64,000 bases of DNA from assembly GCF_010020825.1 (NCBI RefSeq), contig NZ_JAACJE010000001.1:2046001-2110000 (forward strand). The letters are read 5' to 3'. Shown here one piece after another: positions 20,667 through 29,478 of this stretch (its first letter is position 1; every line of letters starts with the position of its first letter). The translations under genes were made by a program, and so were the position numbers. The notes below the pieces were generated by a model that was not told the origin of the DNA, searched no databases, and saw nothing but the letters and a program-made list of their open reading frames with translations. The DNA comes from Acidovorax sp. 210-6 (GTDB lineage Bacteria; Pseudomonadota; Gammaproteobacteria; Burkholderiales; Burkholderiaceae_C).

Positions 20667-20921
20667 ATGACTTCCTCCGTGCACATCCACATCGACGGCC
20701 TGGCGCTGGCCGTGCCCACGGGCAGCAGCGTGGCCGCCGCGCTGGCCGCCACGCCCACGGGCTGCTCACGCCTGTCCGTCAGCGGCGAGCCGCGCGCGCC
20801 GTTCTGCGGCATGGGCATCTGCCATGAATGCCGCGTCACCATCGACGGCCGCCGCCAACTCGCCTGCCAGACGGTCTGCCGCGAAGGCATGCGCATCGAC
20901 ACCGCCACGCAACGCCCATGA
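20667..20921 (+). CDS. lhpF: D-hydroxyproline dehydrogenase, small 2Fe-2S (gamma-like) subunit
   Basis: 84 residues. Plant-type ferredoxin cysteines are at 47, 52, 55 and 67 (FCGMGICHECR and QLACQT). It is a single-cluster electron-transfer subunit like those in opine/proline dehydrogenase complexes. The start ATG lies two bases after the preceding stop, and its stop overlaps the next ATG (ATGA), so the three subunits are translationally coupled. Confidence 0.92.
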   Translation: MTSSVHIHIDGLALAVPTGSSVAAALAATPTGCSRLSVSGEPRAPFCGMGICHECRVTIDGRRQLACQTVCREGMRIDTATQRP

Positions 20922-22228
20922 ACAGCGCACCGCAATCCCCCGCCGCGCCCATCCAGCGCTGCGACATCCTCATCATCGGCGCCGGTCCAGCCGGCATGGC
21001 GGCGGCGCTGGCCGCCGCGCCCAGCGGCGCCGCCATCGTGCTGGTGGACGACAACCCCGCCCCCGGCGGCCAGATCTGGCGCGACGGCCCCGGCGCCCAC
21101 CTGCCGCCGCTGGCGCGCACGCACCGCGAGCGCCTCGCCGCAGCCCCCAACGTGCGCGTGCTCACCGGCACGCGCGTGGTGGGCCTGGGCGGCGGCGCAC
21201 AGCCGGGCGACGCGCCCGCGCTGCTGCTGGAAGACGGCGAGCGGGGCTGGACCCAGCACTGCGGCCGCCTCATCCTGTGCACCGGCGCGCGCGAGCTGCT
21301 GCTGCCCTTCCCCGGCTGGACGCTGCCCGGCGTCACCGGCGCGGGCGGCCTGCAGGCGCTCATCAAGGCCGGGCTACCCGTGCGCGGCCAGCGCATCGTC
21401 ATCGCGGGCACCGGCCCGCTGCTGCTGGCCGCCGCGCACACGGCGCGCGAAGCCGGCGCCCAGGTGCTGCGCATCGCCGAGCAAGCGCCGTGGAGCCAGC
21501 TTGTGGGCTTTGGCCTGCAGCTGCCGCGCTGGCCCGCCAAGGCCGTGCAGGCCCTGCCGCTGCTGCACCCGGCCCTGCGCGCCGCCAGCCATGTGCTGGA
21601 GGCCACGGGCACGCAGCAGGTGCAGTCGGTGCGGCTGCAACGCGGCGCGGGCGAGGAGGTGCTGGCATGCGACCGCCTGGCCTGTGGCTTTGGCCTGGTG
21701 CCCCACACCCACCTGGGCCAGATGCTGGGCTGCGAACTCAATGACCGGCTGGGCCTGGCCGTGGACGCAGTGCAGGCCACCGCCGTGCCCGGCGTATTCG
21801 CCGCTGGCGAATGCACGGGCTTTGGCGGCAGCGAGAAGGCGCTCGTCGAAGGCGCCATGGCGGGCCACGCCGCCGTGGGCGACACCACCGCCGCGCTGGC
21901 CCTGGCCCCACAGCGGGCACGCTGGCAGGGCTTTGCCGATGCGCTGCACCACCACTTCGCCCTCTCGCCCCGGCTGCGCAGCCTGCCCCGCCCCGACACT
22001 CTGGTCTGCCGCTGCGAGGATGTGCGCCACGCCGACCTGAGCGAACGCGGCAGCTGGATCGACGCCAAGCTCCACACGCGCTGCGGCATGGGCCCCTGCC
22101 AGGGCCGCGTGTGCGGCGCTGCCACACAATTCCTTTTCGGCTGGACGCCCGCACCCGCGCGCCACCTGCTGGCCCCCGCGCGCGTCGCCACATTGGCCAG
22201 CTGCAGCAACGACGAAAGCACCCCATGA
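20918..22228 (+). CDS. lhpE: D-hydroxyproline dehydrogenase, FAD/NAD-binding (alpha-like) subunit with 2Fe-2S domain
   Basis: 436 residues. The first nucleotide-binding fold is CDILIIGAGPAGMAAALAAA, the second is RIVIAGTGPLLLAAAHTA, and VFAAGECTGFGG is the FAD-closing motif. Near the C-terminus LVCRCEDV and CGMGPCQGRVC form a BFD-like 2Fe-2S site. This architecture matches the large subunits of HcnB/opine oxidase-type complexes. It presumably passes electrons from the DAO-type subunit toward the respiratory chain. Overlaps both neighbours by four bases. Confidence 0.9.
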   Translation: MNSAPQSPAAPIQRCDILIIGAGPAGMAAALAAAPSGAAIVLVDDNPAPGGQIWRDGPGAHLPPLARTHRERLAAAPNVRVLTGTRVVGLGGGAQPGDAPALLLEDGERGWTQHCGRLILCTGARELLLPFPGWTLPGVTGAGGLQALIKAGLPVRGQRIVIAGTGPLLLAAAHTAREAGAQVLRIAEQAPWSQLVGFGLQLPRWPAKAVQALPLLHPALRAASHVLEATGTQQVQSVRLQRGAGEEVLACDRLACGFGLVPHTHLGQMLGCELNDRLGLAVDAVQATAVPGVFAAGECTGFGGSEKALVEGAMAGHAAVGDTTAALALAPQRARWQGFADALHHHFALSPRLRSLPRPDTLVCRCEDVRHADLSERGSWIDAKLHTRCGMGPCQGRVCGAATQFLFGWTPAPARHLLAPARVATLASCSNDESTP

Positions 22229-23253
22229 GCAACGCCCCCGCCACCGACACGGTTCGTATTCCCCTGCCAGAGCTGCACGACCTCGCCTGCCGCGTGCTGC
22301 GGCGCCAGGGCCTGTCGCAACCGCATGCCGAGGCCATGGCCCGCACCATCGTGGCCGGGCAGCGCGACGACTGCCAGTCGCACGGCGTCTACCGCCTCGT
22401 CACCTGCGCGCACACCATCCGCGCGGGCAAGGTGGACCTGCAGGCCGAGCCCGTGCTCGCGCCCGCCAGCGGCGCCGTGGTGCGCGTGGACGCGCGCTAC
22501 GCCTTCTCGCCGCTGGCCTTCGAGCGCGGGCTGCCCGCCCTGGTGGAAGCCGCGCGCACGCACGGCCTGGGGGCACTGGTCATCCAGCACTGCTTCCATT
22601 TCTCGGCGCTGTGGCCCGAGATCGAGGCCATCACCGCGCACGGCCTGGCCGCGCTGGCGCTCACGCCCAGCCACGCCTGGGTGGCGCCCGCAGGCGGCCA
22701 CCAGCCGGTGTTTGGCACCAACCCCATCGCCTTCGGCTGGCCGCGCCCGGGGCCCACGCCCTTCGTCTTCGACTTTGCCACCAGCGCCATCGCGCGTGGC
22801 GACCTGGAGCTGCACCGGCGCGCCGGCAAGCCGCTGCCGCCGGGCTGCGGCGTCGATGCCCAGGGCAAGCCCAGCACCGACCCCGTGGCCATCGCCCAGG
22901 GCGCCATGCTGGCCTTTGGCGGCCACAAGGGCTCTGCCCTGTCGGCCATGGTGGAGCTGATGGCCGGCGCCCTGATCGGCGACTGGATGAGCCGCGAGTC
23001 GCTGGCCTTCGACGCGGGCGACGGCGCCGCGCCCTGCCATGGCGAGCTGATCCTGGCCTTCGACCCGGCCCGCCTGAGCGGCGGCGACCCGGCTGAACAC
23101 CAGCAGCGCGCCGAGGAAATGTTCGCCGCCATCACCGGCCAGGGCGCGCGCCTGCCCTCGCAGCGCCGCTACGAGGCCCGCGCACGCAGCCTGGCCGAAG
23201 GCGTGGCCGTGCCGCGCGCGCTGTACGCCGAAATCCTGGCCTTGGCCGAATGA
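22225..23253 (+). CDS. Ldh2-family oxidoreductase, probable pyrroline-2-carboxylate reductase
   Basis: 342 residues of the malate/L-lactate dehydrogenase type 2 family, which includes NAD(P)H-dependent piperideine/pyrroline-2-carboxylate reductases. Recognisable segments are SQPHAEAMARTIV, DDCQSHGVYRL (catalytic His in SHG), FGTNPIAFGWP, FDFATSAIARG and FGGHKGSALS. In hydroxyproline loci this enzyme reduces pyrroline-2-carboxylate, the product of 3-hydroxyproline dehydration, to proline. No dehydratase gene is visible here, so the exact substrate is open. Start ATG overlaps the preceding stop (ATGA). Confidence 0.87.
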   Translation: MSNAPATDTVRIPLPELHDLACRVLRRQGLSQPHAEAMARTIVAGQRDDCQSHGVYRLVTCAHTIRAGKVDLQAEPVLAPASGAVVRVDARYAFSPLAFERGLPALVEAARTHGLGALVIQHCFHFSALWPEIEAITAHGLAALALTPSHAWVAPAGGHQPVFGTNPIAFGWPRPGPTPFVFDFATSAIARGDLELHRRAGKPLPPGCGVDAQGKPSTDPVAIAQGAMLAFGGHKGSALSAMVELMAGALIGDWMSRESLAFDAGDGAAPCHGELILAFDPARLSGGDPAEHQQRAEEMFAAITGQGARLPSQRRYEARARSLAEGVAVPRALYAEILALAE

Positions 23254-23261
23254 GCCATGGT

Positions 23262-23285
23262 GTGCATTCCAGGGTGCCAATGCAC
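23262..23285. promoter_or_regulatory. Candidate operator, GTGCATT-N10-AATGCAC
   Basis: A perfect seven-base inverted repeat spans the short gap before the GntR/FCD gene. It is well placed for autoregulation and does not resemble the AT-rich motif upstream of the two structural units. Confidence 0.45.
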
Positions 23286-23323
23286 CAGGCACTAAGATGC
23301 GCGTCACCACAAGGCCCCACGCC

Positions 23324-24004
23324 ATGCCCCCCGATCTGACCACCGAAACGCCCCGCCCCGCCGCCGCGCCCAAGCGGCGCGCGGCCGACATCGCCTACGA
23401 CGCCATCGAGACGCTGATCTCCACGCTGGAGATGCGCCCCGGCAGCCCCGTGGTCGAGGCCGAGATTGTGGAGCGCACCGGCCTGGGCCGCACGCCCGTG
23501 CGCGAGGCGCTCTTGCGCATGGTCTCCATCGGCCTGATCGTGCAGCAGCCGCGCCGGGGCCTGCTGGTCTCCACCATCGACCTGGCCGACCACCTCGACG
23601 TGATCCAGACCCGGCGCGTGCTCGAATGCCTGATCGCCGCCTGCTCGGCCCGCCGCGCCACCGCACCCCAGCGCGCCGACATCCTGCGCTGTGCCGAGCA
23701 CATGGTGGAGACCGCGCACAGCGGCGACCTCGACGCATACATGCGCGCCGACCACGAGCTAGACCTTGTGAACCACCTGGCCAGCCAGAACCATTCCGCC
23801 GTCAAGTGCGTGGTGCCGCTCATCGTGCAATGCCGCCGCTTCTGGTACGCCTACCAGCACGAGGGCGAGATTGCCGAGGGCGCGCGCGCCCACATGGCAC
23901 TGGCCCAGGGCATCGCCACGGGCAACGAGGCCGCCGCCGTAGCGGGCGCGAACCAGCTCATGGATTATCTGGAGCGCTTTGCCCGGCGCGTGATTGACAG
24001 GTAG
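23324..24004 (+). CDS. GntR/FCD-family regulator of the hydroxyproline cluster
   Basis: 226 residues. The winged helix is in the N-half (RPGSPVVEAEIVERTGLGRTPVREALLRM), and the FCD effector domain contains MRADHELDLVNHLASQNH with His/Asp metal ligands. ATG 23324 has AAGG eight bases upstream; ATG 23297 would add nine residues. It follows the last structural gene and is the only regulator inside the cluster, so it probably binds a hydroxyproline-pathway intermediate and controls both units. P. aeruginosa uses an AraC-type regulator instead. Confidence 0.9.
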   Translation: MPPDLTTETPRPAAAPKRRAADIAYDAIETLISTLEMRPGSPVVEAEIVERTGLGRTPVREALLRMVSIGLIVQQPRRGLLVSTIDLADHLDVIQTRRVLECLIAACSARRATAPQRADILRCAEHMVETAHSGDLDAYMRADHELDLVNHLASQNHSAVKCVVPLIVQCRRFWYAYQHEGEIAEGARAHMALAQGIATGNEAAAVAGANQLMDYLERFARRVIDR

Positions 24005-24017
24005 CCCCGCCATACGC

Positions 24018-24055
24018 GCAAAACAAAGCGCCGCAGGGCCAATCCATGCGGCGCT
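24018..24055 (-). terminator. Rho-independent terminator of the OmpA-like gene
   Basis: AGCGCCGCA (24027-24035) and TGCGGCGCT (24047-24055) form a nine-base stem with an 11-base loop. On the minus strand the stem is followed by TTTGTTTTG. It lies 45 bp beyond the minus-strand stop at 24101. Confidence 0.75.
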
Positions 24056-24100
24056 GGAGCGGCAATTGCCGCCGCTGTGGCGCCCAGAGCGCCTGGGGAC

Positions 24101-24610
24101 TCAAGCCCCTGCGAGCACCACTTCGACGCGGCGGGCTTCGGCGTTGCTGCCGGTGCCTTGGGTGGCTTCGGGCTTCTTGAGTTCGATGCGGTCTTCGGCC
24201 ACGCCCAGGGCCTGCAAGGCGTCGCGCACGGCCAGGGCGCGGTTCTTGGCCAGCTCGGCGTTCTGCGCGGCGTCGCCCGTGGCGTCATGGAAGCCCGATA
24301 CCACGGCCTTCTGGCCTGCGGCCACGCCCTTGACGATGTCGGCCAGGGCCTCGTTGGCGCCCGCCGCCAGATCGGCCTTGCCGGTGGCGAAGTAGAACTT
24401 GACCACACCGTTTTCCACGCGCACGCTGGCGCCGTCGTCTGCCACAGCAGCGGCAGGGGCTGCCGCCACGGCGGGCGCCTTGGCGCCGCCCAGGCCGCGC
24501 TTGACCACCACCGTGCCCACCACGCCGGCCACGACCAGGGCGATCAAGGCAAACAAAAAGCCCAGGGCAAAGCGCTGCTGGCTGTCATCGTCGGAACTGC
24601 TGAACGACAT
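24101..24610 (-). CDS. Membrane-anchored OmpA-family C-terminal domain protein
   Basis: 169 residues. A single membrane helix (about 14-36, FALGFLFALIALVVAGVVGTVV) is followed by an Ala-rich linker and an OmpA-like peptidoglycan-binding domain (VVSGFHDATGDAAQNAELAK; RALAVRDALQALGV; EARRVEVVL). It likely tethers the inner membrane to peptidoglycan. ATG 24610 has GGAG at good spacing; the open frame extends much further but only as a shadow of the divergent gene. Transcribed alone and ended by a clear terminator. Confidence 0.9.
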   Translation of the reverse strand: MSFSSSDDDSQQRFALGFLFALIALVVAGVVGTVVVKRGLGGAKAPAVAAAPAAAVADDGASVRVENGVVKFYFATGKADLAAGANEALADIVKGVAAGQKAVVSGFHDATGDAAQNAELAKNRALAVRDALQALGVAEDRIELKKPEATQGTGSNAEARRVEVVLAGA

Positions 24611-24661
24611 CTTGGATACTCCATGGAAAAATGAGGTCACCGCGCATTGTAGAACCGCACT

Positions 24662-25285
24662 ATGACCGCCTTCTCCCCCTCCACCCGCGACCCCGCGCCC
24701 TTGCTGGAGCACACCCTGCGCACCTGGAGGGGGCGGGGCGACCTGTGGGTGTTTGGCTATGCCTCGCTCATCTGGCGGCCCGACTTTGACTACGCCGAAC
24801 GCCGCCCGGCCAGGGTGCATGGCTGGCACCGCGCACTCAAGATGTGGAGCCACGTCAACCGGGGCACGCCGCAATGCCCCGGCCTGGTGTTCGGCATGCT
24901 GCCCGGCGGCAGCTGCCACGGGGTGGTGTTTCGCGTGCGCGAAGCCCAGGGTGAACCGGTGCTGCGCACCCTGTGGCAGCGCGAAATGCCCGTGGCCGTG
25001 TACGACCCGCGCTGGCTCCCCTGCCACACCCCGCAGGGGCCGGTACAGGCGCTGGCGTTCACGCTCTCGCGCCGCAGCCCACACTACACGGGCACGCTGC
25101 CGATGGAACAGTACCGCCGCATCTTCGCCCAGGCCCAGGGCCGCTACGGCAGCACGCAGGACTACGCCTTGGACACCTACGAAGGCCTGCGCGCCGTAGG
25201 CATCCACGACCGCGCGCTCCGGCGCCTGATCGAAAGCGCCCAAGACTCCCAGGGCGACACACCCACGGCACAATCGGGGGCATGA
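24662..25285 (+). CDS. ChaC-type gamma-glutamylcyclotransferase
   Basis: 207 residues. The substrate-binding loop is [15 protein letters not shown], corresponding to YGSL in the ChaC family. This family degrades glutathione to 5-oxoproline and Cys-Gly in the cytosol. The gene shares its ATGA with pdxH, so the two are coupled. Exact substrate is inferred from the family. Confidence 0.9.
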   Translation: MTAFSPSTRDPAPLLEHTLRTWRGRGDLWVFGYASLIWRPDFDYAERRPARVHGWHRALKMWSHVNRGTPQCPGLVFGMLPGGSCHGVVFRVREAQGEPVLRTLWQREMPVAVYDPRWLPCHTPQGPVQALAFTLSRRSPHYTGTLPMEQYRRIFAQAQGRYGSTQDYALDTYEGLRAVGIHDRALRRLIESAQDSQGDTPTAQSGA

Positions 25286-25929
25286 GCAGCCCCACCCCCT
25301 CCATCGCCGACCTGCGCAAAAGCTACGAGCGCGCCGAACTCAACGAAGACGCCTCGCACGCCGACCCCATGCAGCAGTTCGACCAGTGGCTCAAGGAAGC
25401 CCTGGCCGCCCAGATCCCCGAACCCAACGCCATGACCCTGGCCACTGTGGGCAGCGACCTGCGGCCCAGCACGCGCGTCGTGCTCATCAAGGGCTTTGAT
25501 GCGCGCGGCATCGTCTGGTACACCAACTACGACAGCCGCAAGGGCCGCCAGTTGGCGGGCAACCCGTATGCGGCGTTGCAGTTCCATTGGGTGGAGTTGG
25601 AGCGCGTGGTGCGCATCGAAGGCACCGTCGAGAAAGTGAGCGACGCCGAGAGCGACGAATACTTCCACAGCCGCCCGCTGGACTCGCGCATCGGCGCCTG
25701 GGCCAGCCCGCAAAGCCAGGTCATTTCGGGCCGCAGCGTGCTGGTGGCCAATGCCGCCAAATACGGCGCCCAGTTCATGCTCAAGCCGCCGCGCCCGCCG
25801 CACTGGGGGGGCTACCGCCTGGTGCCCGATCAGTGGGAGTTCTGGCAAGGTCGCAAGAGCCGCCTGCACGACCGCCTGCACTACCGCCAGGAAGCCGGCG
25901 CCTGGGTGCGCGAGCGGCTGGCACCCTGA
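25282..25929 (+). CDS. pdxH: Pyridoxamine 5'-phosphate oxidase
   Basis: 215 residues, standard length. FMN/PLP-binding segments are clear: [30 protein letters not shown] [37 protein letters not shown] and, at the C-terminus, [19 protein letters not shown] with RLHDRLHYR. It oxidises PNP/PMP to pyridoxal phosphate. Start overlaps the chaC stop. Confidence 0.97.
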   Translation: MSSPTPSIADLRKSYERAELNEDASHADPMQQFDQWLKEALAAQIPEPNAMTLATVGSDLRPSTRVVLIKGFDARGIVWYTNYDSRKGRQLAGNPYAALQFHWVELERVVRIEGTVEKVSDAESDEYFHSRPLDSRIGAWASPQSQVISGRSVLVANAAKYGAQFMLKPPRPPHWGGYRLVPDQWEFWQGRKSRLHDRLHYRQEAGAWVRERLAP

Positions 25930-25944
25930 GGCACGGCATTGCCC

Positions 25945-26214
25945 ATGATGGCACTGCTGATTCTTGCTGCGCTGATCGTTCTGGTGAATGTGCTGACCTA
26001 CAGGCGTTTGCCGGGGCGCAACGCCATGGCCGTTTCTGTGCTGCTACCGCCTATGCTGTTCCAGGTCGGCAACTGGCTGCATTTGGGCTATCTCGATCCG
26101 TTCTGGCCCATCGCGGCACTGGTCAGCCTGGTGGCATCGGCCCTGGGAACCATCGTACTGAGACTGCTCTTGGACAGTTTGGTGGATCGGCATCGCGATG
26201 GACGTATGCGCTGA
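25945..26214 (+). CDS. Small integral membrane protein of unknown function
   Basis: 89 residues from ATG 25945 (a second ATG follows immediately). Three hydrophobic stretches: ALLILAALIVLVNVL, AMAVSVLLPPMLFQVGNWL and FWPIAALVSLVASALGTIVL; it ends in a basic tail. It follows pdxH by 15 bp and converges with the AEC transporter. I do not recognise the family. Coding is supported by the coherent membrane pattern rather than homology. Confidence 0.55.
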   Translation: MMALLILAALIVLVNVLTYRRLPGRNAMAVSVLLPPMLFQVGNWLHLGYLDPFWPIAALVSLVASALGTIVLRLLLDSLVDRHRDGRMR

Positions 26215-26235
26215 AGGCCTGCCAGGCCCTGCGCA

Positions 26236-27198
26236 TCACACCGCCCAGCGCGTCACCACCCACAGCACCACCGGTACGGTGGCCATGCCCAGTGCGGTGG
26301 ACACGGTGACGCCAGCGGTCATTTCGTCCTGTCCCACCTCGTAGCGCTGGGCAAACAGGAACACGTTGGCGCCCACCGGCAGTGCAGCAGCCGTCACCAT
26401 CACCGCCAGCGGCAGGCCCGACAGCCCCAGCGCCCATCCCAGCGTGCCCACGGCCAGGGGCAGTGCGGCGTTCTTGACCAGGGCAATGCGCAGCGCCGCG
26501 CGGAAATGCGGCCCCACGGTGGAGAACGCCAAGGTCACCCCCACCAACAGCAGCGCCAATGGTCCCAGGGCCTGACCCAGCAGTTGCAGGGGCTTGTCGA
26601 TGAGGGGAGGAATGGGCCAGCCGGTTTGCGCGTACAGCAGGCCCGCGATGATGGGCAACGGCACCGGGTGCACCAGGCCACTCCACAAGGCCTGCAGCAC
26701 CATGCGCCACAGGGCCGGTGGCACATGGGCCTGGCCATCGGCGCCGCCGGGCTGGTTGCGCGCCAGGGCCAGTTCCAGCACCACCGTCGCCACGGTGAGC
26801 AAGATGAGCGCGTGCACCGAGATCAGCGTGAACAGCGTGACCAGCCCCGCCTGCCCAAACACCAGCCCCACCAGAGGTACCCCCACCATCACGTTGTTGC
26901 TGAAGGTGTGGCCCAGCGCGCGCACCGCGCCCAGGGTGCTGAACCCCGCCCAGGCCAGCGTGGCGCCAAACACCAGCGCCACCCCGCCAAAGTACACCGC
27001 AATCGGCCCGAAATCCAGCTCCTGCACATGCACCCCGGCCATGGTACGAAACAGCAGTGCGGGCGCCAGCACCATGAACACGAGGTTGGACAAATCCTTG
27101 ACGGCCTGTGCTCGAATCCAGCCCTGGCGGCCCGAGAGGTAGCCCAGCGCAATGAACAGCACCACGGGCACGAACGAAGAAAGAACAGGGGAGTTCAA
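26236..27198 (-). CDS. AEC (auxin efflux carrier) family transporter
   Basis: 320 residues with about ten membrane helices in the two-times-five AEC arrangement. Typical segments are NLVFMVLAPALLFRTMA, GHTFSNNVMVGVPLVGLVFG and, in the second half, PLALLLVGVTLAFS and LPVGANVFLFAQRYEVG. Related proteins export malonate, malate or amino-acid-like anions; substrate unknown. The start is a TTG at 27198; no in-frame ATG exists nearby upstream, and the NSPVL N-terminus fits the family. Confidence 0.88.
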   Translation of the reverse strand: MNSPVLSSFVPVVLFIALGYLSGRQGWIRAQAVKDLSNLVFMVLAPALLFRTMAGVHVQELDFGPIAVYFGGVALVFGATLAWAGFSTLGAVRALGHTFSNNVMVGVPLVGLVFGQAGLVTLFTLISVHALILLTVATVVLELALARNQPGGADGQAHVPPALWRMVLQALWSGLVHPVPLPIIAGLLYAQTGWPIPPLIDKPLQLLGQALGPLALLLVGVTLAFSTVGPHFRAALRIALVKNAALPLAVGTLGWALGLSGLPLAVMVTAAALPVGANVFLFAQRYEVGQDEMTAGVTVSTALGMATVPVVLWVVTRWAV

Positions 27199-27259
27199 GA
27201 GACAGGCCGTACAGGGAAATGCGCATGCCCGGCTTTGGCGCAGTGGCCTCAGACCTCAT

Positions 27260-27318
27260 GCGCTATCAAAATAATAGCTGGTAGCGCTTGCTGCAAAAGC
27301 GCCAGGGTCGTATTTTGC
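27260..27318. repeat. Interspersed repeat, copy 4
   Basis: CGCTATCAAAATAATAGCTG, GTAGCGCTTG, then CAAAAGCGCCAGGG. It sits between the AEC gene and the cyanophycinase 3' end. Confidence 0.7.
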
Positions 27319-27360
27319 TTGTAAAACCAATTCCCCGGCATGCCCGGGGTCTGCGCTGCA

Positions 27361-28308
27361 TCAAGGCTGTGGCGGAAGCGGAAAGCGTACCCTGCCACGC
27401 CGTGGGTCAAAGGTGCCGCCCTCTGGCAGTATGTGCATGCGGATGTCGCTGGCCTTGGCCAGGAGGTCGTTGGTGTCATCGATGATGCGGGCCTGCCGCG
27501 CATCGAACAGCTTGACGTAGTGCGTGCCCAGCACCTCCCAGACGCCGTCCGGCCGCACCAGCAAAGCGGTTTCCTCATCGATGCCCACACCGATGAGCTG
27601 CGGATGGTCGAGCACCGCACTGAGCAGGCGGTTGTAGCGGGCCCGGTGCATGAAGTGCTGGTCCACGATGGCGCCCTTGAAGAAGCCAAACCCCGGAGCC
27701 AGCTCCTTCATGCCGCGTGCAATGTTGATCTGCTCCTGCTCTTCGGCATTGTTCGGGGTGCGCCAGTTGCCGGTGAGCATGAGGCTGCTCATCACCGACG
27801 CACCGGCCGACGTGCCGCCCACCACAGCACCGTTCTGGTAGCGCGTTTCAATCACCTGCAGCGCCCGGCTGCCCACCAGCAGCGACGACAGGCGCGTCTG
27901 GTCGCCGCCCGAGAACCAGTAGCCGGTGAAGGCCTCCAGCCTTGCCACGGTGCTGTCCGCATCGGCGTCCTGCGGCCCGATGTCCACCACCTGCGCACTG
28001 ACGCCCAGCCGCTGGAAGTCGGCCACCATCTCCTGGGCTTCTTCGTCCCCCTGGGCGCTGGCCATGGGCAGCACGGCGATGCGGGCCTTCTCCGCGCCAC
28101 CGGCCAGCGCCACAAAGCGCTGCACCACCTGCAGCGGCGTATCGCCGCCCCCCACAATGAGCAGGCTTCCCTTGGGTTGTCTGAAAAAGCTCGGCATCTG
28201 CCCCCACGCTGGCAAGGCCCACAGCGCCACCAGGCACACCAGCCAACCCACAACCACCGAGACCCGCCGCACATGCAGCAACGGGCGCACACTGCGCACG
28301 ACCACCAT
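27361..28308 (-). CDS. Exported cyanophycinase-like serine peptidase (family S51)
   Basis: 315 residues. An N-terminal hydrophobic signal (VSVVVGWLVCLVALWALPAWG) indicates export. The catalytic nucleophile is in VVGGTSAGASVMSSLML (Ser in TSAGA), and GGGDTPLQVV and FSGGDQTRLSSLL are other conserved strands. Family members hydrolyse cyanophycin to beta-Asp-Arg. No cyanophycin synthetase is encoded in the window, so it may scavenge external polymer. ATG 28308 is chosen; an in-frame GTG lies three codons upstream. Confidence 0.88.
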   Translation of the reverse strand: MVVVRSVRPLLHVRRVSVVVGWLVCLVALWALPAWGQMPSFFRQPKGSLLIVGGGDTPLQVVQRFVALAGGAEKARIAVLPMASAQGDEEAQEMVADFQRLGVSAQVVDIGPQDADADSTVARLEAFTGYWFSGGDQTRLSSLLVGSRALQVIETRYQNGAVVGGTSAGASVMSSLMLTGNWRTPNNAEEQEQINIARGMKELAPGFGFFKGAIVDQHFMHRARYNRLLSAVLDHPQLIGVGIDEETALLVRPDGVWEVLGTHYVKLFDARQARIIDDTNDLLAKASDIRMHILPEGGTFDPRRGRVRFPLPPQP

Positions 28309-28336
28309 GAATGACACCGTGAACTGGTTTAAAGCG

Positions 28337-29392
28337 TCAGGGCCGCTCGCAGGAGCCGTCCAGCCCCACCGTGCCCGCCAGCTTTTGCAGGCGCGAGCGG
28401 TTTTCCAGGCAAGCCTTGTGCTCGGCCTCGGCCGCCTTCTGCTGCGCCTGGCGCACCGCCTGGGCGCGCTCGGCCTGTAGTTTGGCCACGCGCTCGCGCA
28501 GTTGCGGCATCACAGCCAGGGCGGCTTTTTCGCCCTCAACAATCGCGCTGGCGCGCTGGGTGAAGTCTGCCGGGCCCATGTCCAGCACCTGCGGGCGGAT
28601 GGTGATGTCGGCCCGCGCCAGCTCGGCCTGCCCCAGCTTCTGGCCCATGATGGCGATGGACTGGTTCAGCGCCCCCAGCAGGTGGCTGGGCGTCTGGCCG
28701 CGCGCCTTGTTGGAAATATCCACCGCCACCACCACGTCGGCGCCCAGTTGGCGTGCCGCGTCCACCGGCACCGGGCTCACGATGCCGCCATCCACATAGT
28801 GGTACTTGCCAATGGTGACCGGCTGGAACACGCCCGGCACGCTGCTTGAAGCCCGCACCGCCTGCCCCGTGTTGCCGCGCGCAAACACGGTGCGCTCGCC
28901 ATCCTCCAGCCTTGTCGCCACCGCCACAAAGGGCTTGGCCAACTGCTCCAGCGGCTTGCGGCGCACCTGCTCGTTGACGTAGTCCTCCAGCTTCTGGCCC
29001 AGCACGAGCCCGCCGGACGATAGCTGCAGGTCGCGGATCCTGGCCTCGTCCAGCGCCACGGCCTTTTCCTGCAGCTCAAACGCATTCATGCCGCTGGCAT
29101 ACAAGGCCCCCACCACGCTGCCCGCGCTGGTGCCCGCCACCACGGAGGGTGCAAAGCCATTGGCCTCCAGCATCTTGATGACGCCAATGTGCGCAAACCC
29201 CTTGGCCGCACCGCCGCCCAGGGCGATGCCGATCCTGATCGGGGGAGCGGAAGTCATGGTGCCCGTGGCGTCGGGGACGACCGGGGCCGGGCTGGGCGGC
29301 CTGCTGCCGCAGGCGGCCAGGGTGGCAAGCAGAAGGCACGCCAGGGCGCGCGGAAAGGAGCCGGGGCGCATGCCGAAGGATGGAACTGTCAT
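28337..29392 (-). CDS. Patatin-like phospholipase, predicted lipoprotein
   Basis: 351 residues. Lipobox ATLAAC at about residues 23-28 predicts a lipidated N-terminal Cys. The patatin motifs are GGGAAKGFAHIGV (oxyanion loop), the nucleophile elbow VVAGTSAGSVVGALY, and the Asp of the dyad in YVDGGIVSPVP. The C-terminus is Lys/Gln-rich and probably coiled coil (RVAKLQAERAQAVRQAQQKA). Likely a periplasmic RssA/YlbK-like lipid hydrolase anchored to a membrane. Confidence 0.93.
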   Translation of the reverse strand: MTVPSFGMRPGSFPRALACLLLATLAACGSRPPSPAPVVPDATGTMTSAPPIRIGIALGGGAAKGFAHIGVIKMLEANGFAPSVVAGTSAGSVVGALYASGMNAFELQEKAVALDEARIRDLQLSSGGLVLGQKLEDYVNEQVRRKPLEQLAKPFVAVATRLEDGERTVFARGNTGQAVRASSSVPGVFQPVTIGKYHYVDGGIVSPVPVDAARQLGADVVVAVDISNKARGQTPSHLLGALNQSIAIMGQKLGQAELARADITIRPQVLDMGPADFTQRASAIVEGEKAALAVMPQLRERVAKLQAERAQAVRQAQQKAAEAEHKACLENRSRLQKLAGTVGLDGSCERP

Positions 29393-29478
29393 GGGGGCCT
29401 GAAGTGTAGCGGCGGGTGGCGGCCGGTGGGTGTAGGCGGATGGCGCAAGGTTCTACCGCCTGCGGCCGCTGCCGCAGC

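Noticed and set aside
20836..23391. Minus-strand open frame of 851 codons
   Set aside because: It lies entirely opposite lhpE and the Ldh2-family gene, which have clear domains; its composition is low-complexity Arg/Ala/Gly.
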